From Sipunculus nudus (taxonomy: Eukaryota > Annelida > Sipuncula > Golfingiida > Sipunculidae): a stretch of DNA of 64,000 nt. Position 1 is the first letter of the stretch; every line of letters starts with the position of its first letter. Positions 47,814 to 60,139 of this stretch are shown here, piece by piece. The position numbers and the translations under genes were made by a program. Under the pieces are notes generated by a model that saw nothing but the letters and a program-made list of their open reading frames with translations, did no database searches and had not been told where the DNA came from. Location: positions 35,755,229 to 35,819,228 of the forward strand of contig CM049314.1 of the NCBI GenBank assembly GCA_026874595.1, written 5' to 3'.

Positions 47814-48109
47814 AGACCGGCTTCTGTGGCTCAGGGGTAGAGTGCAGGACTCAAAGCCGGAAGATTGTGGGTTCGAATCTCAGCAAAGGCGGTGAGGTTT
47901 TTCACGTCGGCCCTCACCCAGAGAAAGCGCTCTGCGGGCGTGATGAGAAGGTTGTGCCCCACAGCCGTGTAACACTCACATACGAGTGCGTCTTTGGGAG
48001 GTTCCTCGGTGTTTTGACCCAGCAATGGGGAAGAGTACACACCCAGAACCCGCAGGTGCGGTTGACACCGGGCCTGGGTGACACATGGTTACAAAATAAA
48101 AAAAAATGA
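47814..48109 (+). mobile_element. tRNA-derived SINE, well preserved
   Basis: A box in TGTGGCTCAGGGGTAGAGTG and B box in GTGGGTTCGAATCTC, the spacing of a tRNA gene. A body of about 230 bp follows (GGTGAGGTTTTTCACGTCGG ... GTACACACCCAGAACCC) and it ends in an A-rich tail (AAAATAAAAAAAAATG). The tRNA part would drive RNA polymerase III transcription; mobilisation would need a LINE. The truncated relative is at 16121-16265. The two frames of 69 and 80 codons across it are artefacts. Confidence 0.88.
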
Positions 48110-50595
48110 TAGGAAGCGAGTGCACCACCATGTCAGGTGGTCGTAAACCGAAAAGGAAACTCTGCAGATTAAGACACTTAGGTTAAGAATTAGATAAGTC
48201 AGCATTAAAAAATGGAGGCTATTACCTTCACAAAAAAAAAAGAAAAAAAACGATTATAATAGTTCCATCCTACGTAGGGTTTCAGTTTTCATTTAATGAC
48301 ATTTATAGTTGTATGATTCACCTCCCGTTAATAAGTAAAGGGAGCTAAGATTAGTCTGACAATTGTCATGTGTACATGTATATAACCCTGTATAGTAAAT
48401 GTAAACATACCTGTAAGCCCAAACACGCGTACATGTAAAAGAAACGTAAATGGAAAGTTAATATATTTTGAAAATTTCTATCGACCACAATGCCACCGAG
48501 GCTTCCCGGGAAACAGTAAAGCCAACCACTAGAACGTTTGTGGCTGTTTGTGCCATATGCACATTGCCTCATCGACACTCATTGATCAAAAACCTTCGTT
48601 CGCGATGTCATAGCTGCATAGCTCTATATAGAAAAAGACTGAATGCCGGTTATCCCAATGAAATAATGTCATAATGAAAATTTTACCAAGAGAAAACAAT
48701 ACTCATGGTGTCATACAAAGTGATATCCTGTAAATCAATGTTACATGAATTAATACGCCTAGTTTCTTAACGTACGATACCGTTACATATTCACGGCAGG
48801 GACAAGGGGGTCATATAAATAATCGTACAGAATATATATGAATTATTAACAAGACTTCCGAGACTTTACACCAAAGTAAAGCTGTAATATTGACGGTTTC
48901 AATTTTGGTGTCAAGTATAAGCACATACCATGGTTTATTTACTTTTATCAGTGGTTGTTGTGTGCTTATGTAAGCTAATGGGCAGAACACACAGTACCTG
49001 ATTTGGCCTGCTGTAATTGCACCGCATTATTGACTGCCATTTGGTCTTAATTTAATATACATTGGTAACAACGGTCAATGGGGTATCACAGTTAATACTG
49101 TAAGTAGCACATATAAATGATTTTGAACCATATATGACACTTTTTCAATGAGAAATAATTTAGGATTTTTTAAGATACCTCTTTTTAAATATTCTTTTTT
49201 TATTTTAAAGAAGAACAAAAACAAAAATTGATTTTGAAAACAAGGGTTATCCTGTTAAAGTTCCATTATAAATTATATTTATATAAATATATTTCTCATG
49301 GTTGTCCTGAAACGATTAGGTTATAGTCATTTGGAAAAAAATGGATCTTTCATGATTGGTTTGTTTATTTGTGTCATTGTTTTTGTTTTCACGATTAAAT
49401 TTTGCCTTTGTGTCGTTCTTAATATGTTTAATTATCATTCCTCTTCCATAACATGAACATTTCTTTATCATTATAATCTGCAACTTGTGCCATAGGTTTC
49501 TTTTCATTCATGTTTATGTTAAAATAAAATATAGATAGTCGCATAAGCAATAGAAGTAAATCCCAGTCGTTATACATATTGTTCCAACTCCTCTATACGT
49601 AGATTATTGCCTATGAGGTTATATATTACGTACAGTGGAACAAGTCGCCAAATATAAATCATGATAATACAAATTCGTACCTAATAAAACCACATTCGAA
49701 ACCATCAAATGTAGTGTGATGTGTTCCAAACGTTTCTTTGATGTTTTTTTATGTTATTTATTACCTTATCCAGTTACCATATACCATATGAATATTTAAT
49801 CGGGGCAAATATTGATAAAATGCATTGATATATATCAAATGTGTGACCGTATGACTGTCATATTATAGGCGCCTACGTCTTTCTCACAATAGCCCATTCT
49901 CAGAAGATGATATAATGTGACGAATCTCCCATTTATCAATGAATACACTGGCAAAATAAGTGATCTTTTTGTATGATAATTAAATGTTATGTCCAGTTTC
50001 GATGAACTGAATAAAACATTAAATTAAAGCACACATATAAAAATACAAATATAAATTATTAAGAGTTTTTTTAACCAGACATGTTTTAATGAGTTTGCTG
50101 TTCCAAGTTTACTCTCAAACTAGCTTAAAGATGGTTCTTGAGCCGGACAGGGATAACTGTCCCGTGTCTTGTACTGATAACGTGTGGAATGGTACTCGTG
50201 AACTAATTAAAATCTGTTCGTGACAACAGTAATCTCACATTTAAGAACTCTGTGTTTACGTATGTATTATTTTTTTATATATGCCCTAATGTTAAGAATG
50301 TATGTTGAGCTCAGCCATGCAAATGAAAAAAAAAATACTGAACTGTAGGGGTCCACTAATTTTTTTAAATTTTTTTTTTTGTTTTGCTGTCCGGGATGTG
50401 GCTTGTAGCAGTATGACACCTCCTTCAATCTGCGATCTTCTTAGACCTAAGACGATTGAACACTGATTGGATGTATGAATTTTAAAGGGAATGTTCGACA
50501 CAGTTAAGCACGCCAATTAATGCTTTAAATATAAGTGTATAATCTGATCGGATGGTGGCACTGTGTGAAGTGCACTGTAATTTATTTTAAATAAA
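48110..50595. other. No gene seen
   Basis: AT-rich. Small frames at 48366-48674, 49316-49507 and 50292-50516 lack any family resemblance. Confidence 0.4.
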
Positions 50596-50597
50596 AG

Positions 50598-50800
50598 TGG
50601 GCCTGCACGATCGAGGGGTAAAACACTCGGCTCTCGCCGCTGTCAACCCGGTTTCGATCCCCGGCTAGGCTATGAGAGAGGGGTTGCAGTTGCATGTCCA
50701 AGATCCGCGGTTTTTTTCAGGGTTCTCCGGTTTCTTCCACCTCCAGAGATTACCGAATGCCACCATCCGAGAATCGGAGAGTGCCTTGTTTTAGTTATTA
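50598..50800 (+). mobile_element. tRNA-derived SINE, second family
   Basis: The A box region GATCGAGGGGTAAAACACTC and B box CCCGGTTTCGATCCCCGG lie at tRNA-like spacing. The body CCACCTCCAGAGATTACCG and CGGAGAGTGCC differs from the 47.8 kb family. The 3' end is AT-rich, without a clean poly(A). Confidence 0.75.
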
Positions 50801-52109
50801 TTTTACAATCAATGTAAATTAATCAATTAAAAACCTTTAAATAAATGAAATGATGTTATTTGGTTAATTACGCACACAAGTAAACATTCAAGGTTCAGTA
50901 GATTTTATCTTCAATGTGGTCATGATTATAATCTACTACGTATCTATTAGTTGTGTACCATTATGTAACCGCATCTCTGCCAGATGTGTATAAAAACACG
51001 GGATAAATATCACCCAAGTGTTACAAAATTTTATTCAAGTGAATGTGAAACACAGCCTACATTTTATGGCCACACTTTTACTTTCCATATGTTACGGACT
51101 ATTCTAATGTTCATTATATATTTTTTATTTTCTATCAAAGCAAATACAAATCACACTCTTGCATATTTTATGTGTCCCAAGCATTGTTCAATTACATTGT
51201 GAAATTGTAATTTTTGTAATTATAGCGCCCTAACGAAATAACATAATTTATTAGTAAATGCATATATAACGTGTCTGTGTGTCAGAATAATTAGGATATT
51301 GGGTAAAATAAAGCTGTATGCCTTCACGCTGCTATAATACAAACAAATATGAAACATTCAGTGTTCTCCCTGTGAAAAATTTAAGCGAAATTTTGCCTTA
51401 TCAGTCCCTCCATATTAACTTGATACCGGTGCCTGTGTCAATTGATACTCATAAACAAATACTAACTTTACATTGAGTTCAGCAGACCAGCTCTCTCACT
51501 GGAATATTTTCCCAATACGGTTTTGCAAACGACACAGAATCATGATTGAACTATAATTATCAATGAACTAGCACACACTGTCCCCCTCGACAAGGTAACA
51601 CCTTAAAGTTTCCATGACATTTCTAAAAAGACTTAAAAACACACGCAGGTATTAGGACATTGGCACATAGTCCTCCTCTGATTGTTTGATGTCAAGTCTG
51701 CAGTAGGACGGTGATATTTCTGTTACCTCCATCAACCCAGCTGTTGATCTCTTTTCCCTGTAGTGAAAAGATATAGCTTGTGGACATTATTTGTGTGCAT
51801 CTATATACAACCCATATTGTGATATGGGTCCATTTAGTATAAACCTGTTTCGATCACACTAAACGTATGAACGAAAATTACTTTGGTCTTCATTTATATA
51901 CATATTTCCTGGTACATCATATTTGTAAAGGAAATTTTGCTTAAATATGTTATACAGGGAAGTCCACATTTCATATTTTTTTGTTATTTCTGTTGCTACA
52001 TACTTTTGAATCCCCCTTAAACGATATATAAGCGCTATATTACTGTATTAGTCGCAGCTTGACGGACTGCATAATAGCTATACACATTAATGTAAATTAC
52101 CGTATACTC
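50801..52109. other. 3' flank of IgGFc-C, no other gene
   Basis: AT-rich, with no coding signal beyond the 72-codon frame at 50984-51202, which is not recognisable. Confidence 0.4.
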
Positions 52110-55106
52110 TCATAGATACGTTCCCCAGGGTTTCCTGCAATCGATGTGGACCGGGTGTGTGAGATCCTTGACATCTCTCTATCAAAGGTGATGTTGCCTT
52201 TGCCAAGTTTACATTGCCTGTTAAACCAAAATGAAACGCTTAATTTAGACAACGTGTTTAAATCCATTTCTTACATCTCAGGATATAATACCCACAATTC
52301 TAGTTTATGTCAATATAAATCTGTCAAATAAAATGTCTCTAAGGGTCATGCTTGACATTTTGTATTAGGTTTGTTTTTATATATTTTGTAATATATTTCT
52401 TCCTTGCTTCATATTTTTATTTACATACACTTGATATTCCATGAATCAGGCTCACCTTGCTTTGACTAAATATACCACCCAAGTTATTATTAGCGCCAGG
52501 AAGAGAAATCCGGCTGTAGTTGCCACACCACTTAGTGCCTGGTCACCTAGCAAAATGGAGAATAAGGATCATATATCAATAATACAGGGAATGCTTTCCA
52601 AATCCTTTCTTACGAGGCACATTATAGGATTGTCTGGAAGTCTGAAAGTCGTTTCACTGAATTTAAAGGCAGTTATATCTCACTATTTTTCATTAATAAT
52701 ATAGGATAAAAAAGAAAATATGAGCCGCTACAATGTCTCCCATGGTCATTCGTCAGAGCTCAACTGAAAATAAACTCCAATAAAGGAATAATCTTTCTTT
52801 GTAATTCAAAATGAATATATGGTTTTAGTCCCCCGTCTTATTGATTCATCATTGAAATAAACTTACTTACCTGTTGAGTAGTTTGAATGTTTTTCATTGC
52901 CAGAGTCATCAAAATCCAAATTACTAGTGCAAATATCATTTAAATCAGAGGCTCGTTGGGGCGTAAAGCCTGCAGAAAATGGATTTTATATCTTATGTCA
53001 GAAAACAGCGACATCATTGCGAGATTTTTCTCATTCTAAAAGATTTCTCAATTCATTAAATTTATCTATTTATTTTAATTAAGAATCCGTTTTACCAATG
53101 AAAGCTTGTGACTTATTTGTAAAAGAGGCAAGACATAACGAACACGAATTCATTAATTACACAAATGAATATCTGTTTGTAACATTCATTCGGATTCTGC
53201 TTTTTCTTTAAAATAAAAAATAAATCAAATTTCTAATTGAATGTAACCCATTTGATGCATCCTTTAAACAGATCAGGATAAGCAAATCAAAATAAATCAT
53301 TCACATCAAATATGCCTGACCTGCTGGGCCTGCTGGGAAACCATAAGCTACGAGTGATGTATTCCCATGACCGTAGGCATAGGCGGCAATTTTAGAGCCA
53401 TTTACGTGCTCAACAAAGTGAGAACCCTCATTGACTGTGAGGAAGGTTGTGCTGAATGAAGAATTCTCGACAACAGACCAACTTGACGAATTCACAATTT
53501 TTCCGTCCAGTGTAACCCCAGCTGTTGTATTTGTAAATGCAACGATGGTGACATAATGGTTGTACACATTACCCTTTGACAAGTATGTTAATCTTGGTGT
53601 CATCCACATAAATCGATCTTCGAACTGAGATTCTGGTAAAATACGCATCATGAATGGATCTGAGAATGAGGTATCTGCAGCTCCACCTGTGTTATACTGA
53701 TATATAAAACATTTGTTTGCACAGGTGATTTTGTACCCTGCATTCTTTGTAATATTAATTTCCGTGTACCTGTCTGAATAGTGTTTTCCGTTCACGGAAA
53801 CGTGCTTCCCAGTCGGAAACAGAACGCGTATGAAGTAGCCAGTGTCTTTGTCTCTCCCACCAATAGGAGGTATTATATATCTCAGACCTGAGTAGTGCAA
53901 GGGAGGAATATGCTCAATCAGTCGGTCACAGTACCTCCCTCCAATAGGAACAGTTGCACATTGATGACCTGAATATACAGCAATCGGTGCATCAGCTGTC
54001 ACCAAAGTGCCCGTCAGGTCATTTTTAGATTTGACCGTGTAGGTTCCGAAGGAGGGCAAAGTGACCGTGCTGGATGAGCCGTTCGGATAAGTTAATGTGA
54101 CTACAGTATGATTATTTACAGCTGCAATGATAATATCAGATGCATGACGACTCAATGGTGTGAATGAAGGAATAATAAATTGTCTGTCATTTGAACCAAT
54201 AGGAAGCAACATGTATCCGCCAGTTGTGCCATATTCTTCAAGATGACAATGTACAGCTATAGGTTCCTCTGATTGAAGAAGAATTGCCTTTCTCTCCACT
54301 TCAGCATACCGATCCAAGTGGTAATCCTCTGTGCTTATGAACAATCTGTACCCTTTGTCCTTTTGAACCGTTCTTGTTTCCGAAATCTTAGCTCCCATTA
54401 CCTTTAGAGGTAATTTGTTATTAAAAGAGGATTGATCAATGTTAAATTAAATTAAAAAATACCACATTTCAATAAATGCTTGTATTGATTCAGTATATTG
54501 ACTTATGTATACAATGCCTTACCTGTACTTTTGCAGATTCTGCGGTAGTTGATATTAAGGCTTCAAAATATGTTCCCTCTGTAATTTTTGCCGTTGAGGG
54601 ATACACAACAAGAAAGTTCTGAAATTCTGATTGAGACGATAAATAAGTATGCGGCTTACATAACGTTCATTGAAAGGTCATTTCAGAATACTCAATTAGA
54701 ATCTTTGTCCTATGAAATGCAGCTGCTACACTGATATAACGCTTATGCTTTACACTATCAAATATCGAACTCTAACAAAGCAATCTTGTATATGGATTAT
54801 ATTAGAATACGGAAATATCTGAAAATTTTTATTATTGAAGTTGGATTTATATAAGTGACTTTATATGTGTGCGTCCTTAAACACATCCATATATATAAGG
54901 TACTTACTACCTTCTTAAAAACTTGTTTAGTACTAACCGTCGAAATTATAGGTTAGCACGGCAATGTAAGGTAAACAAGGACATCACTATGCGAGAATGC
55001 CTGCTACACTTGTGAGGACACGTTGCTAAGTTAAAACTCTCCTACCTGTAAACGTGAGACATACGCTCGGGCCAAGAACTAAAGCTAGAAGCGTTATTGT
55101 AGCCAT
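52110..55106 (-). CDS. IgGFc-C: IgGFc-binding-domain type I membrane protein
   Basis: Six minus-strand exons: 55046-55106, 54523-54626, 53321-54401, 52871-52969, 52456-52546 and 52110-52134; 1461 nt, 486 aa. Residues 1-20 (MATITLLALVLGPSVCLTFT) form a signal peptide. Exon 2 is 104 bp, as in IgGFc-A. The large exon (residues 56-415) carries LEEYGTTGGYMLLP, VTLPSFGTYTV, APIAVYSGHQCATVP and CDRLIEHIPPLHYSG (about 213-226), the signature of the IgGFc-binding N-terminal domain, and ANKCFIYQYNTG. The stalk (416-448, acidic) is about twice as long as in IgGFc-A. The span VATTAGFLFLALIITWVVYLV (one residue over 20 split: VATTAGFLFL, ALIITWVVYLV) lies at 456-476, followed by a short tail ending KPWGTYL. 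All splice sites are GT-AG. The 25-bp last exon is the weakest part of the model. No VWD, cysteine-knot or trypsin-inhibitor-like domains of full-length Fcgbp are present. Function is probably extracellular binding or adhesion, possibly in mucosal defence; this is inference. Confidence 0.87.
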
Positions 55107-56185
55107 TTCACAATGTGTTGAATGATACAATAAAAGTAGGGATATTTCCTTAGCTGAGAACCGGGCTGAACGTTAAACAGCCTCGTGACAGACTAATTAA
55201 TGAGTTATTAGTTAACTTTCTGCATAACCATATGGACTGTAACTATGGTTGAATATGGTTTCAACGGTATATCAGATAGGTTATAAACAATGGTTTGTAT
55301 CATCCTTCTTGTAAAACAAACGATGATAAATAATACAATGATGCATCAATAATAATCAATAATTCACTAGTGATTTTACAAAGAAATTGTTATACATGCA
55401 TTATTCTTAATCAGTAATTTGTTAGTGCTCATACAATGCAATTGTTATAGATGCTCTATTTTTAATCCGTAAATTACTAGTGGTTATACATAGCGATTGT
55501 TTTAAGTAGTGTGCATACATAAAATGGTTCCGTCTACTTCACCGTTTTTTAATTTACTTGATTTTCCTCAGGCATTCTTTCACTTCATGCGAAAAGGTAA
55601 CCACAATGTTAAACACTAAACCACACATGAAAACATGTTTAACATTTTTAACAGTGAAGAATGTTCCTGTGATTTTTAATTTTTTTACCGAGTGTTATCA
55701 TATGTGACTTTACCTGGGCATTCGATAATAGAAAACTTTTCATTCAAGAGCACTGTTTATTCCAAGGATATACCAGAAAACGTCTGTATTAAATATTTCT
55801 TGAGCGTCGTTTCCCTGTCCATTTACATATTGCTACACGTTTTCCTTAAATCATGTTGTTAAGATAAAACTTCCCGACCAATAAGGAAGATCACATATTT
55901 GTTTTATTTTGTGGACTGTTCAACACCATGTGTAGCTTTATTATAACAGTTCTTAGGCTGCCCTGACGAAGGTACCCATTTCTACCCAACTAGATGGATA
56001 AGGTACAAACACACATCCTGCCTTCACAATGCCCCTGTTAGGGTATGAAGCTGCACCTTCATTCCTTAAAACACTTCCTACCATATATGTGTGTATGTGT
56101 GTGTGTGTAGAGAGAGAGAGAGATGTATGAATAACCATGCTGGTTCATTGTGCATAGATGAAATCTGTATACACAGAAAAGTCGG
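55107..56185. other. 5' flank of IgGFc-C, no other gene
   Basis: On the minus strand GGAAATATC and a CTTTTATTG box lie 30-60 bp upstream of the start codon. The words AATCARTAATTNACTAGTG recur three times around 55350-55480. Nothing coding was seen. Short GT and GA microsatellites lie at 56083-56122. Confidence 0.4.
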
Positions 56186-56335
56186 TTCACTGAAGGTGTG
56201 AATCGAACCCACGATCTAACTCCCTTCGCTGGTTCCTATAAAAGTGTGCAAACACACATAGGGGAAGGGAATCTGGAGTAACCAAGTAATTAAGGCACCC
56301 GGCCGGAAATCGGAAGATCGTGGGTTTTTTTTTTG
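56186..56335. mobile_element. tRNA-like SINE fragments, two orientations
   Basis: GTGAATCGAACCCACGATC at 56199 is a B box read on the minus strand. AAGGCACCCGGCCGGAAATC and GAAGATCGTGGGTT at 56294-56328 form a tRNA-like 3' part on plus, running into a T tract. Both are fragments too short for a family call. Confidence 0.4.
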
Positions 56336-56374
56336 TATAAAAAACAAAAGCACCGCAAATGTGCATAACACGCC

Positions 56375-57050
56375 CGTTGTGTATCTGGTGACCTCTGACC
56401 TAATTTAATATGCGTGAATGTTGATGAATAAATAAGGTGAAAAACTCATGAAAATCCATAAGATTTTTGGTAAGTCACCATGGCACCACCAAAGTTGGGG
56501 GACCTCTGATCTTATTAAATATCCGTGGATTTTGCTGAAAATCAAACTCGGGTGAGATAATTATATTTTAGGTAGTTATGGTGAGTTTTGTGAAAATCCA
56601 ATAAAGCCTAAGTATGTTATCGCGGTGACACTAAAAGTTAACGGACGGACGAACAGATGGAGGTACGGAGGGACTTTGGGTATACCATAATACGTCCTGT
56701 CCTAGACGGGCGTATAAAAAAATCCAAAATTCATTCAAGTGTGACCAAAACCTAATCAACTCTGAAAACCTTTAAGATGCACCTGCTACTCTTATAAGAA
56801 GTAGATCCTAGAAAAATTTTTTTGAGAAATAAAGTTACAATAAAAAATCATTTAAAAATCCAAAATCCTTCAAGTGTAACCAAAACCTCATCAGCCCTGG
56901 AGACTAATATGATGCCCCTGGTACTACTATTTGAAGTAGATCCGAATAAAACATTTTGAGATATCGCGTTGCATAAACATAGTTTACGACACGGACGGAC
57001 AGACGGACGGAGCTAGTCACTAAATCCCCCGCTCCGCTGCGGCAGGGGAT
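56375..57050. repeat. Dispersed repeats with GGACGGAC words and a tandem pair of about 150 bp
   Basis: ACCTCTGAYCTWATT blocks at 56390 and 56503. The hairpin-like AATACGTCCTGTCCTAGACG end lies at about 56690. A unit beginning AAAATCCAAAAT (AAGTGTGACCAAAACC..GAAGTAGATCC) occurs at 56716 and 56864. The end is CGGACAGACGGACGGAGC and the palindromic CCGCTCCGCTGCGGCAGGGGA. Confidence 0.6.
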
Positions 57051-58170
57051 AATGAACGAACTAACTCGTAATCAAGTTTCACATGTTGTTAACATTTGTT
57101 CAATCAATTCATCAAAGACATAATAAATAATAGATAAATCCTAATAATAGATTCCAGTTCCTCGAAGAATAATATAACTGGTTTTAAGTATATTCTCCTG
57201 ACGTCCTTACATGTTGGACGAACACTACATTTACATCTTTTACATTACAATATTAAACATCCGGTTTTTTTTTATGAATCCAAATTTCATTTTTAGATCT
57301 AATTCTACACCCACGATATATCTCCTGACTACCATTGTCCCCCAAGGTCAAACAGAGGGGTTTGGCAATCTTGTAAAACCTTATTGTTTCATAAATAAAT
57401 TATTTACAGCACCTTTAAGAAATGTATTCATTCCCGAATTTATGAAATTGGGAATTTGATCACATGGTTTAAATCAAAATCTTAAAAAGAAGTACTTGCT
57501 ATTGCCCCCCCCCCCCCCCAACTTAAAGGATGTTCGTGATGATGAACATGTAACATATAGGGCACTAAGGTATGCCTTTGTACCCTAACAGTGTTAGGAC
57601 TTTAGAGTGTGTATTCGTGACTCCACCGATAGCTTTGCAATTAAAAATAGTGTCAAGACGCATTGTCAATCAGGGTCCTAGGGAATTAGGTTATGGTGAC
57701 CACAGGGAAATGTAACTTATAGTACCCTTTAAGTCAGACGTATACTCCTTAAGTGAGATGATACAAAACTGCTAGCATGTACTTCCTGCTTCGGAGTGAT
57801 GCGACTGTGAAACCTGCTTGTTTCAAGCATGGTAACAAAATATGTTATATCATTGGTCTGATATAAATTTTTTAATCGGACACCATAACGCAAATGTCCC
57901 AGGTTTCACATGCTGCTTGTGAACTGCACCCTGTGAAAGGACCAGGTGTTAGTACAACCAATTTGATTGTATCAGCATATAACCTGTTACCAACGACATT
58001 TCACCCAGTAGTCTCACACTGCGCAGACTCGGACTCTCAAGAGTACGACACTGCATGCTGTCTAGGGATTGTTGGAGTCAAAATCTGACTCCAATAATGC
58101 ACCGCGCGGCATCAACATGCACACTGACAGCGGAAATACACAAGTGGTAAAAAGGAGCCAATGTAGACCG
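57051..58170. other. No gene seen
   Basis: AT-rich. A C14 homopolymer lies at 57506-57520. Frames at 57211-57459 and 57894-58088 are not recognisable. Confidence 0.4.
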
Positions 58171-58174
58171 TTAA

Positions 58175-58656
58175 AATGCGTTGAATTTTGTGTGAAGTAG
58201 TTCTATGTCATGTAAAACGAATTTACTTTGCGACTCTTTTGCCTTATTTATGCTGAAATACCGTGGTTGGCATCTTATCGGCACTGCTGGACAGTACATT
58301 CCTCCATGGTACACTTTCAGTGTCAATGGCTGCGTTTTGTGTTCGTTAGACAACAGTGACGTCACAAAGACGTCACAATGTTCGGTCGCGCGTCACCTTC
58401 AATTGACTGACGTCATATGTGTGACTGGCTTTTTTATTATCAGTTCTCAGACAAGGAATAATTCGTAAACGCTGTTATCTGTTTTGTCATATTTTAGATT
58501 GTCTCATCCAAAATCAAAACAAGGTAAGGCATTACTTTTTACGCAGGTAGTCGGCGGAATAGCTCCTGCAACCTTTGGACAAGAAAGGTTCACACTGCTT
58601 TACACGTATGAAAAATTATCCCAGAAAACCTGTTGACAAGGGTACTGGGACGTACT
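58175..58656 (-). mobile_element. MITE, inverted copy (left arm of palindrome)
   Basis: It is the reverse complement of most of the element at 58662-59250. The inner end AAGGGTACTGGGACGTAC corresponds to the terminal repeat of that element; the outer end is degraded. It carries TGACGTCA sites. Frames inside are non-coding. Confidence 0.75.
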
Positions 58657-58661
58657 ACTAC

Positions 58662-59250
58662 TATAGTCCCTCCCAGTACCCGTGTCCGCATGTTTTTCCG
58701 GAATAATCTTTTATACAAGTAAAGCAGTGTAAACCTTTCTTGTCCAAAGGTTGTAGGAGCTATTCCGCCGACTACCTGCGTAAAAAGTAATACCTTACCT
58801 TGCCTTGATTTTATATGAGACAAATAATCCAAAATATGACAAAACAAGCTACAGCGTTTACGACTTATTCCTTACCTGAGAACTGATAATAAACAAGCCA
58901 GTCAAACTTATGACGTCAGTCAATTGATGGTGACATGCGACCGATCACTGTGACGTCTTTGTGACGTCACTGTTGTCTAACAAACACCAAACGCAGCCAT
59001 AGACATGGAAAGTGTAACATGGAGGAATGTACTGTCTAGCAGTGCCGGGAAGACGCCATTCACGGTATTTCAGCAAAAATAACGCAAAAGAGTCGCAAAG
59101 TAAATACGTTTTTCATGATATATAACAACTTTACACAAAATCGGCGGAATATCTGTATATCTGCTTCAGGCCAAAGGGCATTTTTAAAGAATATTTTAAA
59201 AATAATTATCGCGAAAAAACATGCGGACACGGGTACTGGGACGGACTATA
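58662..59250 (+). mobile_element. MITE with intact terminal inverted repeats, about 589 bp
   Basis: The left end TATAGTCCCTCCCAGTACCC + GTGTCCGCATGTTTTTCC is mirrored on the right by CGAAAAAACATGCGGACACG + GGTACTGGGACGGACTATA: terminal repeats of about 35 bp with one or two mismatches. A TA or TATA target duplication is possible. No transposase. It contains TGACGTCA sites around 58912 and 58960. Confidence 0.85.
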
Positions 59251-59547
59251 TATAGGTGCATAATATATACGGGGCTGAACCTCGCAAGTTAAGGGAACCC
59301 ACAATTTTAGCTCAGCTGACGTCTGACTATTACTAGTATTAGCTGATAAGTAATCCGGTATATATGTGCTGTAGTTATGGTTAATCGTCCGTCCGTCCGT
59401 TAATTTCGTGTTAAGAGAATTTGTTACCAGGCTACACTTGTCAAGTAGTTCGGTCCTTTCCACAGTGCCCAAACAGAAGAGATTCGTTTTGAGTAGAAAC
59501 GACCTCTGGCGGAAGGGTGCCAGTAGTCTTTGAAGTATCGATGTATC

Positions 59548-60138
59548 GTCTGCCCCAGTGAGGGTGTCCGCTAGTTTTTTCCGGGATAATTTTTTTATTC
59601 AGGTGAAGCAATGTAAACCTTTCTGGTCAAAAGATTGCAGGTGCTAAAGAATAAAACCTAACCTTGCTTTGATTTTGTAAGAGATAAATAATCCAAAATA
59701 TGACAAAACAGGTTACACCGTGAAAGACTTTTTCATTGCCAGAACAAAGAGTGTAGACCTAATATGATTGATGCACTCTTTGGCTTGAATAATAAGCCAG
59801 GCAAACTGATGACGTCAGTCCATTGAAGGTGACGCGCGACCGATCATTGTGACGTCACATTGTCTCACAAACACCACGCAGCCATGACATGGAATGTGTT
59901 CGGACAGATCGATGGATGAATGTACTTTCAAGCACTGCAGCAGTCAATATCGGTCCATCAGCATAAATTTCGCAAAAGAGCCGCAAATTAAATATTTTTT
60001 ACATGATATATTATATCTCTTTACACAAGATAAGCAGAATATCTGTATATTTACTTTAAACCAAACTGTAATATTGTTAAAAATAAAATATTATTTGCGA
60101 ACAGTACATGCGGAAAAGGGGTTTTGGGACGGATAAAA
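59548..60138 (+). mobile_element. MITE, diverged third copy
   Basis: Same orientation and order as 58662-59250: degenerate left end (GTGTCCGCTAGTTTTTTCCG), AGTGAAGCAATGTAAACC-like block, TGATGACGTCAGTCCATTGA, TGTGACGTCACATTG, CGCAAAAGAGCCGCAAA and right end CATGCGGAAAAGG..TTTTGGGACGGA. About 100 bp near 59720-59790 differ. Confidence 0.75.
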
Positions 60139-60139
60139 T

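Noticed and set aside
47814-47890. A functional tRNA gene
   Set aside because: The A and B boxes are good, but no matching acceptor stem closes the fold and a SINE body follows directly.
47831-48109. Frames of 69 and 80 codons on both strands
   Set aside because: They lie wholly inside a tRNA-derived SINE with clear A and B boxes.
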